Assembly (NCBI GenBank): GCA_010015675.1
Contig: ML976996.1
Span: 551,343 to 615,342 of the forward strand
Reading direction: 5' to 3'
DNA length: 64,000 nt
DNA from: Byssothecium circinans
Taxonomy: Eukaryota; Ascomycota; Dothideomycetes; Pleosporales; Massarinaceae
The notes beneath the pieces are model-generated. The model searched no databases and was not told the DNA's origin. It saw nothing but the letters and a program-made list of their open reading frames with translations. The translations under genes and the position numbers were made by a program. Numbering within the stretch: position 1 is the first letter of the stretch; the number at the start of each line of letters is the position of its first letter. This document shows, piece by piece, positions 11,939 through 22,566 of the stretch.

Positions 11939-13211
11939 CTATACACCATACAGCGCGACCTGCAGCACCAGAAACACCTGGATCGAACCCGCAACAACTG
12001 TGAAGAAGGAGCTCCACCAAGTCGACACGAAGCAGTAAAGAACCGGTGATGCAAAAGACATGGCAACTGCAAAAATACTAGGAAGCCACCAAGCTATGAG
12101 AGGCACGCTTTTGGATCTCGACAATGTGATCCCAGTGACAGCGAGACCAAACGTTTGCATGACATTCGCCTGCAGCAGGAAGAAGAAGTTCTCCTCGGCC
12201 CAGCTCCCGGGCCCATGATCTGAGTAATTCCACGCGTATGCGAGCATGGGCCCACTACGGTGCCAAGAAAAGTTATCCAGAGAATCGCGGAGAGACGCGC
12301 TGGGTTCTGTTACCACTTAGCATGAGGCGAGGAATGGTTCATCATCGCTCTTACCGCGCTCTTGGTAGGTTTCGGCGGAGGAGATAGCTCCCTCAGAGAT
12401 TCCGATAACGTTTCCCTGCAACTCGCATTTTAACACAGTCCAATAGGATGCAGCAGGTAACACCTTACCAGGTAGGAAATGTGCGGCCATGGACCGAATT
12501 CTTCACCAGGAGGCTCACAATATCATCCAGCATGGTGTATTTGTCTCCAATGGCATTCTTAGTGAGCACATCTAGGGTTCCCATCTTTGCTACTACTTCC
12601 AAAACAGCTTTCAGCGGGCGGACAAGTCTCTGAAGGCTCTGTGCGGAAGCGACCGCGATCTTGGTACTGGCCAGGTCGTTGTGGTTTTTTCCTTGAACAA
12701 ACAACTCGCGATGAATAGCGACAGCGAGTTTCCACTCCCGAAAAAGTTCTCGATTCTTTATATAACCTGCCGAGAACTAGTATGTGCCGTCAAACACATC
12801 CAGTAGATCTCTACGAGCAGTCTCGAGTTGGTTTAGTCGTTGGCGGAAAGCAACAGGCTGTGGATCAGGGTGCTGGTTTTTAGTCCGCATCCCAAAGGTG
12901 CAAAAGGATATAATGCAAGCTTCAAGCCGACCAAATACATGAGCCAGCTCAATGAGCTCGTCGCCTTGCAATGGAGGTGCGTATCTGCTGCTCACAGGGA
13001 TTGGATTTATGACTGGTTGGTTCTCTTGTGTGTCCGTTAGCTTGGCTCTTCTCAATACACTGCGCTGACCGACCTGCATACTGCCTGACCGCGCGCCGGC
13101 GGATAGTTTGCTGGAGGAAAGCCATAAAAAAGGATCCGTGTCAACTGGATTATTCGCGGGTAGCCGCTCTTCTTCGGGCCGACGGTGCCGTTTGGGGGTT
13201 TCGAGTCTCAT
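11939..13211 (-). pseudogene. interrupted locus: soluble segment plus C-terminal membrane segment, unrecognised
   Basis: One minus-strand frame runs 13211-12465 but is broken by TAG at 12779-12777; both sides read as continuous protein (LLDVFDG before, FREWKLAVAIHREL after). Downstream, a frame containing GNVIGISEGAISSAETYQER joins, over a 48-bp intron with a GTAAGA donor, to a segment of about 120 residues containing WAEENFFFLLQANVMQTFG and two or three hydrophobic helices. I could not find a splice linking the first half to this second half in frame. It may be one gene broken by a stop and a shift, or two genes. I do not recognise the family. Beside the HET gene, it may belong to the same accessory island. 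Confidence 0.45.
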
Positions 13212-13775
13212 TTAAGCCCTCTCTGGGCGTTGGATGGCGTGGCACAACATGAACGCCGAATAAACAGCCGCCATGGCGTGCGTCGTATTGAAGAGTTGAG
13301 GCGGTGTCAATGCCACGGCACAAAAAGCTGCTGCTGCGCCACATTGATTGAGGTTGCGCGAGCATGATTCTAGGAGTGAGCTCGCAACTCTGGTTTAATC
13401 CGTCTCCAGCTGCCAAGCAAAGGATGAACTCGCTCTTTTTGCTCAGTCCACTACTCACTTCATGGTACACCTTTTTATTCCTCGTTTCTAAAATAATGAC
13501 TCATGCAGTGCTGCTGTACTGCGAACTGAGATTCTTGCCTGATAACAAATTAGAACGAGACCAACTTCAGTACAATTCCTTCAATTATTCTCATAAAAAA
13601 CGAACACACACACACTTCAACGCTTAACAAGCAAAATAACAATTAACGCAAAATCTAAGCTACAGTACCATGGTAGTGACAGTCTCCAATTCCATAATCC
13701 CCACCCCTCCCACCACCCCGCATCCCAAGAGAAGACACCCATCAAACAACACCCAACCCTCACGGGCAGAACCCA
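13212..13775. other. gene-free stretch
   Basis: Short unsupported frames only. The right half is C-rich on the plus strand and forms the 3' flank of the truncated fragment that follows. Confidence 0.4.
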
Positions 13776-13976
13776 CTAGCCCCACAACTCTTCCCCCGTA
13801 ACATCGACCATTCTATTCGACACAATCGCTGCGCCCAGAACGCCCGCAACAACACTAACATCAAACATCTTAAACCTATCACCACCATCCCATCCGCACT
13901 GGAAGTTCATGCCCGCAAGGCCCGGGACAGCGCCACGGGTAGCAATCGCGGCGTTGAAGTCGGACCACGAGGCGCT
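13776..13976 (-). pseudogene. truncated 3' gene fragment, family not recognised
   Basis: A 67-codon minus-strand frame ends in TAG at 13778-13776 and reads like the C-terminus of a conserved protein: SWSDFNAAIATRG, then GMNFQCGWDGGDRFKMFDV, then VVAGVLGAAIVSNRMV. Upstream it meets an in-frame TAA exactly where the sequence turns into a TA-rich block. Composition and codon use look coding inside and not outside. The rest of the gene is absent, so this is the tail of a gene cut by insertion or deletion. Confidence 0.55.
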
Positions 13977-14170
13977 TTATATTAAGTAAGTTAGGATTAC
14001 GAAGGAAAAGTAGCTAGTTTAATAGTGCTTTATTTATCTACAAACCCTTAGTTTATTATAACGTTAATTGCTAAATCCTGTACGTTTTCTATACTACCTA
14101 TATTAAAAACTAACAACTCTCAGCAAAAATTGTATTAAGCGTAGTAGCTATGTTGAGCCTGGTAGCACTA
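13977..14170. repeat. TA-rich block resembling a RIP-mutated repeat
   Basis: About 190 bases rich in TA, TTA and TAA (for example agtttattataacgttaat) sit abruptly between a GC-balanced coding remnant and a GC-rich stretch. Sharp composition borders and high TpA are what repeat-induced point mutation leaves in ascomycete repeats. No transposon protein is readable. Confidence 0.45.
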
Positions 14171-14518
14171 CTAAGCAAAGCGCGGGCGCGAGCGTAGGCG
14201 AGCTTAGCCACGTGTCATATCCATTTCTTCGTTCTACAGATTTTCAGATTTGATTGCTATACATGTTGTTTGGAGATAGACTAGAACCTATCTTCCTTCG
14301 TAACTTCCGTTTCAGCTTTTGATCTACGAAACTCTAACGCCGCGAAAATCCAAGACAGACCAGTAGGCAATGGCTGTAATCATCATCACAGCGCGGTATG
14401 TGGAGCAGGGGGTCATCAAGAGCATCTTCTCGGAGTTATTCTCATACGGGGGATTCCGGGTCATAGTGCGCCTCTTCTTGCCGTTCTTACATCTTTAAGC
14501 AGACTAATAGAGCTGTAG
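14171..14518. other. flank of the kinase relic
   Basis: Contains a 42-codon ORF (about 14369-14497) starting MAVIIITARYVEQG and including GFRVIVRLFLPFLHL. It could be a decayed first exon of the kinase relic that follows, but an in-frame TAG at 14516 separates them. Confidence 0.3.
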
Positions 14519-17172
14519 TATCGAAGAGGCCAGTTTCAGGTCAAGGCACCAAGGGCACTTACTAGGGAGGAGCAGCAGTATATATAGGAACGGGTGAAAT
14601 CGCACTCAATGTACAGCGTCATTCAAGGCCAGAATAAGGTTTTGGAGCGGCTGACCAAAAATGACCGGGTCGACATTGAGCCCAACCATGACCTCGAAAA
14701 ACGGTTCCTGGTCACCCATCCAAGTGAGCAGCTCCGCGTGCATCTCGCATTCGAGGCTTCTTCCGAGGAGAACAGATTTGTCTCCTTTTCTGTCACTACC
14801 AGCGATGCATCTAGGACTTCTATTGGGCTCTACTCAACTCAGCTGGAGAACGGAGAGTCGTCCGAAGTGTTTCAAGCGACCGCGCTCTTGACCACATCAG
14901 AGCACTCAGAACCACAGCCCAGGACCGGCGCAACAAGCAAGGTACGTATCTGGCCCACAAGAGGCAATGAATGCTCATTACTGAAGGATGACTCGGTATA
15001 GGTAGCTATCAAGAGACTCAAGCAGTCCATCTCGCCCGCTTACTTTCTTCGTGAATACGAGGCACTGCAAACCACTTCTAGGCTCCGCTACGGCAACGTC
15101 GTCGAAACTATTTCCGTTTTCCGACACGAGACAGATGGTGTCCAGTACTTCAACTTCGCCTTCCCCCTCGCCCTCGGCAATCTCAAGCGCTTGTTCCGCG
15201 GGGACTGTAACGGGCAACCCTTCGCGTCTTCCTCACCCTTGTTATGGACACAGTTTGAAGCCCTTGCCAACGCTCTGGTTTTCTTGCACGAAAAAGCTTG
15301 AAGCTGGCTCACCGAGACATCAAGCCCTCAAACATACTGGTGTACGGAGAAGAGTCGTTCCAACGCGCTAGTTCTCAAGATAGCAGACTTTGGTCTGGCC
15401 CTAGACTTGACAAATGCTCTGACCTGAGTGCTGGGAAGCCGAGAGGCTAAATCTACCTGATCGTACGATGACCCGGAGATGCGAAAGTCATTTCCTCTCC
15501 CCAACGACGCTAAGAAAGGGCTGAAGCTCTCTCGATGGCCTAAGCCCTCGTCTATTCTCTCAAACGATATCTGGAAAATGGGATGTATCTTCACGGAATT
15601 GGAGGCTTTCCTGCTCAGGGGTGGTAGTGATTGCGTGGAAGCGTTCCGGGATTCAATTACGACCGTCAAGTTGGACATAACTTCAGACTCTTTCAACGAG
15701 TTTCTCTTCGACGATGGCGAGAAGGTTAAGGCCGAAGTCGTGAGCTGGATCAAGGCAAGATGACAAAGCGAGACAGCGAGAGCCGATTCTGCTCAAGATG
15801 CTCTGCAAGTCCTCGGACAGAGCTTCTTCCCGAGAAGTTTATCTGGACTTCCTCAACGTTAGTTAGATTTCCTGTCCTAGCCACTTCGTCTTACGTGCAC
15901 CATCTAAGGGAAACAGACAACGTTTACCAACGTCTCCGATTACGATGACGGGGTGCGGACGGTTCGACTCCTTCGTTATAACGAGAAGGTGAGACTGTCT
16001 CTATTCGATGATTGGCGGTGTCGTCTGGAGGAGTGGACCGGTCGCCTAATAGATTGGTCGCCTCTGCCACTGCCCGAGCGTTTTAGAAGTCAATCGCAGA
16101 CAAAGGCTATGTGGAAGGTATGTTAACTGAAAAATGGGAGGTTCTAATACTTATAAATCACTTGAATAGGCGGTGGGGACCGAGTTATCTGCTGTCCTCG
16201 ACCAGCAAGATGCCAGTCGATATATGCAGAACTGCCTTCCATTAGAGAGCAACGGAGCTCCTTTGCTTCCGGTAGCCGAGCCAAGGAACACTGGAGGGAG
16301 CAACGCAAGTAATCGACAGGACGAAAGCCAAACGACCAGTAGATCCTCCGTGCCTCCCGGGTCGGCTTCACCAACCAACACTGTCGGATCCTCGGCATCA
16401 CGAGCCGACCCAAACCCTCCCCTAGACCCGAACACTAAGCCTGCAAAGGAAGTTTATCTTTGCGCTGACAGGGTCCGGGCAGAGCCATCAGAGACTATTC
16501 TCAGCCAGATACTCGAGGTGGGACCGATCACCAACGACGCTACCTTCTATCGGCGAGCAAAGGAGGTACTTGCTCGAGCCAGTGGAGGACGGCTTCGCAA
16601 GCTGCTCTCAGGGAAGACTTACAGCATCATAGACTTCGTATAGGTAATTTTATGTTTTCATCCCTAGAGATTGGGATTCTTGTTTTGCTAACCATCCCAT
16701 CCAAACTGCCCCAGTTCTTTATGGTGTGGGATAACCGCGACCAAGTCCTGGCATCGCACATCGATAAACTGCCAGATCCACTCACCGGCTACGACTGCAA
16801 AGTCGCCAACCCTCGAGACATTCACATGAGACTGGCCGGTATCCAGATGATAGCTGGTCTGCGGCACCCGGAGAAGTCTGCCGCGACCGAAACGACGGTC
16901 CTGAAGATGATCCCGAAGAAATATACTCCGCCTTGCTTGAGGAGGAAATTAGGTTCCGAAGGCTTGGGCCTTCACGCAAAGCGAGGTTTCTCGTCGATAA
17001 AGATTGTTCTCTGGGTCGTCGTCACGCAGATCTTGGGATTGGTATTCGTGGCGTTTTGGTTGTTACCAGACACGTCAATTCATCGGACCTGCAGGATGCT
17101 TTCATTCCCGTTACTTTTATGACTTCACCGGTGGTGGTTGGACTCGGGATTCCGCAGCTTCTTGTGGAGTAG
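14519..17172 (+). pseudogene. decayed protein kinase with C-terminal membrane segment
   Basis: Kinase motifs are in the right order but in different frames. After an in-frame TAG at 14585, an N-terminal region joins over a 60-bp intron (14942-15001) to the ATP-lysine motif VAIKRLKQ. TGA at 15299 follows, then HRDIKPSN (about 15310) in a second frame, then IADFGLAL (about 15380) back in the first, two in-frame TGAs at 15425 and 15458 where CGA (Arg) is plausible, and the YDDPEM activation-segment end. Another shift follows near 15759. A further intron at 16118-16169 leads to a linker and a tail with VLWVVVTQILGLVFVAFWLL, after which the C-terminus is shifted again (DLQDAFIPVTFM). The ancestor was a multi-exon kinase with a membrane tail; this copy is not functional as read. 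Confidence 0.75.
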
Positions 17173-17214
17173 ATCGGAGATAGATAACAATCCTCGGAAG
17201 ATTTTGCTCTAGAC

Positions 17215-17418
17215 CTAGTATCCTTTGTAATCTAAACGCTGGTGGATTTGTTCAAGGACATTCTCGATATCAACGACTGCTCTTTTTAGGCGTTCGATGT
17301 CGTCCTTTGCGTTCTTGACAATGCCTGCATACTGGCAGCAGAGCGACGCGAATTTGGTAGAGATGTCGACCACAGCGATTACGCTTGCTGCTTCCGAAAC
17401 GCTACCTATGATGCATGC
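17215..17418 (-). pseudogene. N-terminal relic of a fungal STAND/NLR-type protein
   Basis: A 67-codon minus-strand frame ends in TAG at 17217-17215. It reads IIGSVSEAASVIAVVDISTK, then CCQYAGIVKNAKDDIERLKR, then VVDIENVLEQIHQ. This matches the helical domain found at the N-terminus of many ascomycete STAND proteins (before NB-ARC, NACHT, kinase or patatin effectors), but it stops where the rest of the domain should continue, and no NTPase follows. The in-frame TAG just upstream could also be an intron acceptor, so the first exon may be lost. The assignment is from motif memory. Confidence 0.6.
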
Positions 17419-17615
17419 CTAGCAAAAAGGCCAAAGTTGGTGATGAAGTAGCAGTGGCTCTCGCGAAGTGGCAGAGCGGCGAGGCCGTTCCTCACTTCCG
17501 CCGTATTCGCAGGCTGTGTATACATTCAATCCACGATCCTCCTGTTCAACATGAACACTCTACACTCTACACTCTCCACACCATCGACTCAATATACAAA
17601 AACAAAAACCTTGTC

Positions 17616-19127
17616 TTATAGTTTCCCCCCTCCCTTCCCTCTCCCCACCCCCACTCCCAAAACCTCATCCCTCCTCCTAACCTCCACATCCCTGGGCCCC
17701 TCCCGCATAAACCTCGCCAAAACAACCCACTCCCTTAATCCCCTCCTCCCTAGTCCCTGCTCTTCAACCTCTTCCCCCGGCCAATCCAATGCCAACACCG
17801 ACCTTCCCCTCTCCACAGCCACCAACCCTTCCCCATCCCCATCCCTCGCCACCTCCACCGGCGAAATACACGCCTCAGCAAACCCCACCTCAGCCCTCCC
17901 CCCACACACCCTCGGTCCCGCCAAAAACTCAAGAAACCGCTCTCTCTCCCCCAGCAGCTCCTCTGGCGAAGCGATAAGCGAGGACGACGACGACGACGAC
18001 GACGACGACGATGTTATAGCAGGGCAGAGGAAGGGGGCGAGGAGGTACAAGAGGAAGAATTGCGGGGGGAAGAGGATAATACGGTTCTGGCGCGCGAGGT
18101 CGAGCCATTTATGCGGCGGGAGGAAACGTGCGGCTGTGTGCTCGATACCGCCGTCGGGGGTGGGGTGGGGGATTATGAGTTCGGGGGAGTGGGGGTTGGT
18201 GTTGGGGTCTGGATCTGGGTTTGGGTTTTGTAGGATGCGTGACGGCGGTGCAGATGCAGATGTAGATGTACTCGTCCCGCCTAAGCCTATATCCTTGGAA
18301 AATGCCGAAGTAGAAGATGACGAAGATCCAACAGGTAAAAAATAAACATACATCGCCGTACTAAACCTCCTCCCCACCCCGCGGGGCGTAACCCACCTCG
18401 TACACGCCCTCAGCCCCTCCGTATCCGCCACCAATCCCCACCTCTCCAACAACTCCCCAAACCGAACCTCGCCCTTATGAACAGCCCTCCTCCCCTCTTC
18501 CCTCTCCGTGTCGCCGAGTTCCTCCGCACTCACGAGTTTGCCCGTTCTTTTGGATTTGGCGAGCAGAATGCCGCTTTCTTCAAAGGTCTCGCGGATCGCG
18601 GCGAGGCGGTAGGCGGGGCCGTCTTGGTGCCGGTCGGGGGAGGAGATGAGCGGGATGGGGCCGTCGTGGAAGGCGGAGAGCGCGCCGCCGGGGAAGACGT
18701 GGGCGGAGGGGAAGGAGGTGGATGTGCGGACGCGGTGGAGGAGGAGGATTTGGTTGGTGGGGGATATGAGGAGGACGCTGGGGAGAGGGTGTTAGTATGG
18801 TAGACGTGTCGTGGAAGGGTCCGTTATGGGGATGGCATAGATGGGACGGAAGATTTACCTCGCGCTCGGTTGCGGGACAGGCGGTGCTTTTGGTGGATTC
18901 TTGAGCGGCTCGCGATCAGCTGGTGTTGACATTTTTCTTCTCTGTATCTTGATCCCGTTGCGGCTTCCTGGGTATGCTGGAGCAATTGGTCGTTGCGCGT
19001 GAGTTGGGAATGCTTTGTGTAGACCAATTCGCTTTACAGCAGTCGTGGAGTACGTAGAGCGTGAAGTAGATATAAATAGAGATCTTCTAGCCAGGAAGAC
19101 GGGACGGTAGAGGCTCAGTTTCAGCAT
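17616..19127 (-). CDS. Nudix hydrolase, NUDT19-like, with mitochondrial-type leader (two exons)
   Basis: Exon 1 is 19127-18859, exon 2 is 18777-17616 (81-bp intron, GTAAAT donor, CTAAC branch, CCAG acceptor), giving 476 residues. The first ATG yields MLKLSLYRPVFLARRSLF, a basic amphipathic start typical of mitochondrial import. The Nudix box core RETFEESG, with the upstream FPGGAL, lies early in exon 2. The C-terminal half has GGIEHTAARFLPPHKWLDLA and RIILFPPQFFLL, as in NUDT19/RP2p-like CoA diphosphatases. Members hydrolyse CoA or related nucleotide diphosphates; substrate here is inferred. A run of 13 serines is encoded by a trinucleotide repeat at 17982-18010 and sits in a loop after the FLLYLLAPFLCP segment. 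Confidence 0.87.
17982..18010. repeat. trinucleotide microsatellite (GAC)n within the Nudix gene
   Basis: About nine perfect GAC repeats on the plus strand, read as serine codons on the minus strand. Length is likely variable between strains because the repeat is pure. Confidence 0.85.
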
Positions 19128-19483
19128 AGTAAAGGGTTATCGCACGGTACGAGCAAGCCATGACGTGTTGGTAGTGGTAGTGGTGGTGACGCGGTGACGC
19201 GGTGGGCGTAAAAGATTAACGAACCGAGGTTGGACGACCTCACCCCAGCCGTTCAAAAAGGATCCGAGCGCCGTTAGGTGTGACGCTTTCGACAGAACTA
19301 TCGTGTCCGCAAAGCAGATACAAAGGCGAAAAATTATAAGTAAACGTCGAAATCATGGTATCATTGCTTTTCCTATCCATAGACTATCCGTAAACCATCA
19401 ACCATCTGATATCAAATATCTGTAAGAATGAGCATGAGTCCACCCTCTGTCAAACGCCTCTCCAATGCAAATCAAAAAATCTT
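19128..19483. other. upstream region of the Nudix gene and 3' flank of IMP dehydrogenase
   Basis: Both flanking genes are on the minus strand, so this 356-bp gap contains the Nudix promoter. A short tandem stretch (ggtagtggtagtggtggtgacgcggtgacg) lies at about 19170-19203. No ORF is supported. Confidence 0.5.
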
Positions 19484-21344
19484 CTACGAATAGAGCTTCT
19501 TATCGAAGCTGTGCAGGCCATGAACGTTGCCTTCAGCCTGGGCAGAGGCGGTTCTCAGCTCGAACCTGACGGAGCCATCGATGACACCCTCTTGAAGGGC
19601 CTTGAGGCTCCGAACACCAATGTCCTGGAGGGAGTGCTGAACACCGGCCATGAGGTACGGCACGAACTTCGTGACGGATCCACGATCACGGACGGAACCA
19701 GAGACACCCTGTGCGACGAGAACGCGGTCGCCTTCGGAGAAGTAACGCGCTGTACCAGCATTGCTAGCCTTTGCGTTCTTGCTGCCAGCGCCGGCTTTCT
19801 TATCCTCCATCGCATCGATACTTCCCATACCACGGTAAGCCTTGACAAGCTGACCATCATGGCTGACGAAATACTGTCCTGGAGACTCGGTCGTACCAGC
19901 GAGCAGGCCACCCATCATGACTGTCGAGGCGCCTAGGGCGAGACCCTTGACAATGTGACCAACGTTCTGGATACCACCATCCGCAATGCAAGGAACGCCG
20001 AAGCGCCTGGCGAACGAGGTGACGTTGAAGACGGAGGTAGCCTGGGGACGACCAACAGCCATGACCTCCTGGGTAATGCAGGCGCTTCCGCTTCCCATTC
20101 CGATACGGAGGCCATCAACACCAGCTGCGATCAGGGCTGCGGCTTGGTCACGAGTGACGACGTTTCCGCCAATCACATCCAAGCCGGGATACTTCTCCTT
20201 GACGTACTTGATCATCTCGATCTGGTACAAGCTGTTGCCCTGGCTGCTGTCAAGGACGACGATGTCGAGGCCAGCATCTACGAGCTTCTGCAGACGGTTC
20301 TTGTCCTCTGGGCGGGTTCCGATGGCAGCGGCTGCGATGAGCTGCTTGGACTGGGGCAGCTTAGAAGCCAAAGGGTAGTGCAAGTTTTTCATGAGATCAG
20401 ACCGCGAGAGCAATGCAGTCAGGTTGAAGTCCTTGTCCACAATGGGGAGCTTGCCCTTCTTGGACTTACTGAGGATGTCGTTGGCCTGCTTCAGATCAAC
20501 GTCCTGAGGAGCGGTTACCAGGTCCGTGGACATGACGACAGTCACTGGGTCGCTGTCACTGCCGTGGAACTGAACATCGCGAGGTGTGATGATGCCAACC
20601 AATTTGGATCGCAGGGTGCCGTTCTCTGTGCTTTGTCAGGAACTGAATGCGCTATAGACGAGTAAAACAGAGCGACGGGATTCGAATCAGACATAATCTC
20701 CTCCACATTACGACGTAATCGTATACGGTTGAACGAAAGTTATAATAAAAAGATGTTCATCATAGAAAGTTGGTGAAATGGGTGGTGGGGTAAAACTGAC
20801 CTGTGACGGGGAAACCACCAAAACCCCACTTGTCCTTGAGCGCCTTTGCTTCCGCAATGGTGGTCTTGGGCGAAATGACAATGGGCTCCAGAATGAAGCC
20901 GTTCTCGAAGCGCTTCACCTTGCGCACCATGTCGGCTTGTTCATCGACAGAGCAGTTGTGGTGGATTATACCGAGACCGCCCAGGAGTGCAATATGGATG
21001 GCCATGTTATGTTCCGTCACAGTGTCCATGGGCGAGGAGACGAAGGGTGTCTTGAGAGTGATCCTCTTGGTGACGGGCGAGTCGAGGGTCACATCGGAGG
21101 CGGGGAAGCCTGGATTTTGTTAGAACCACTTCGCGCGAAGGCGGAGAAGGCGCGCACCAATGTAGCCGGGCAGCATGAGGAAGTCATTGTACGTCAGACC
21201 ACCATTCTTTGCAGAGTCAATGAGGGTCCTGACATCAATCCCATCGCGTTCCGGATACTCGTTCTTGAGCACCTCGAGGGCCTTGGAGAAGTCCAAGACG
21301 TTGACGGAGCCGTTGGCCGCAGCGTCACCGTTGGTGAGGGGCAT
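19484..21344 (-). CDS. inosine-5'-monophosphate dehydrogenase (three exons)
   Basis: Exons 21344-21158, 21109-20801 and 20625-19484 (introns 48 and 175 bp) give 545 residues, close to the fungal IMPDH norm. The enzyme oxidises IMP to XMP with NAD+, the committed step of guanine nucleotide synthesis, in the cytosol. Visible features: [13 protein letters not shown] at the N-terminus, [20 protein letters not shown], the CBS-domain segment in the middle, [14 protein letters not shown], the catalytic-cysteine loop [35 protein letters not shown] and the flap [10 protein letters not shown]. The last exon carries most of the enzyme. The start [14 protein letters not shown] is the first in-frame ATG before the conserved part. 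It is divergent from the IQGAP gene and shares a 1.2-kb intergenic region. Confidence 0.95.
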
Positions 21345-22566
21345 AGTGATGAAGAAAAGTATCCCTCGAGGGATAGAGACGCGAGATGGAGAATTGACAG
21401 AAGAAAATAGACTCTAGATTGAGGAATATCTAGGGCCGGGCAAAAGCGAGAACTTTTCCCAAGAGCCAAAGCGTTGAGGAGCGCGAAACTTTTGTGTGGG
21501 GAGGACGGCCCGAGCGCGCACTAGCACTAGCGTGACGCTGCGATTGGACTCCGACGGTCCCTGTTTGGTCAGCCATCGTTGATGTTCTGTTTGGTGAAAA
21601 GAAAAGCCTTCGAATCACTCTCAATTTGATGGTTAATACATTATGGATAGGAGTTGGAGTAGGCTATGAGAGTAACTGGAGCGAGCCTCGTATAACTAGA
21701 TGCTCCTTGAGGTTAATTCAGAAATGTGATCAGACCTCGGGCGAGAATTACATAATCAGAGGGTGGCTAGTGCTGCTGCACACCCTACACCAATCCTCTC
21801 CAATTTACCAGCCACACTATCAACCAATCAAGTCGCAGTATCAAGGTGGTATGGGAAACACTGAAGGATAGAAAGAAAAGAGCAAAATTAACGTTGTAAG
21901 CGCTTAGAAGACCTAGGGTCAAGTTCAATTAAGGTCTCAGCGGTCCATTACATCTACACTTTGGACTGTTCAAGTTTGTTAATTAATACAGGCGCTGGAA
22001 CAAACCTGGGCTGCTTGGTCATCTCTATATGATTGACTTCCACGCATCACGTTGCATGTGCAGTCAAGCTTCAAATGTTCAAATGTTTGCTGCCGCGGAT
22101 CAGGCTTCAGCCCTGTTGTGCAAATGCCGTGCCGTGACGCAGTCGGAGCATTATTCTCGTGATCAGCCGCGTTGCGGGGGCAACCACCACGGCCGGCGCC
22201 TAATCCCTGCACGCGTAAACAAGCAGTCGAGGCTAGGCGAGCACTCAATTCCAGCCTCCCCACGCTCTCCCGCTCCCTCCCACTCACGCTCAAAGCGTTC
22301 AACCACTATTCCCACGCTGCATTCGCATTCCTCATTACTTTCTTTGGCCAAACAGTCACCATCTGCGGGAGCTGCGGGCCTGGCCACGGACCTTTTAGAC
22401 GAATTCTAATCCTTCGCGAGTCGGCCGCTTCTTGTTGCGCAGGATAGCGCCTTCCGACTGTACTATCGCGGCCTCACATACGGCCTCTTGAGCTTCATCA
22501 CCGCGCTGTGCGACGCATGCCTCTCCCATCTACGACTGCCATCTGCTGTTGACATATGCGCCCGCC
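21345..22566. promoter_or_regulatory. divergent promoter region, IMP dehydrogenase / IQGAP
   Basis: About 1.2 kb separates the two divergent starts (21344 minus, 22567 plus). No coding region is supported. CT-rich sequence at 22250-22330 precedes the IQGAP start, as is common for ascomycete promoters. No defined operator could be assigned. Confidence 0.5.

Noticed and set aside
17551..18345. 264-codon plus-strand frame, Pro/Ser/Thr-rich
   Set aside because: It is antisense to the conserved Nudix hydrolase gene and reflects that gene's GC-rich codon use.
19955..20665. 236-codon plus-strand frame
   Set aside because: Antisense shadow of IMP dehydrogenase exon 3.
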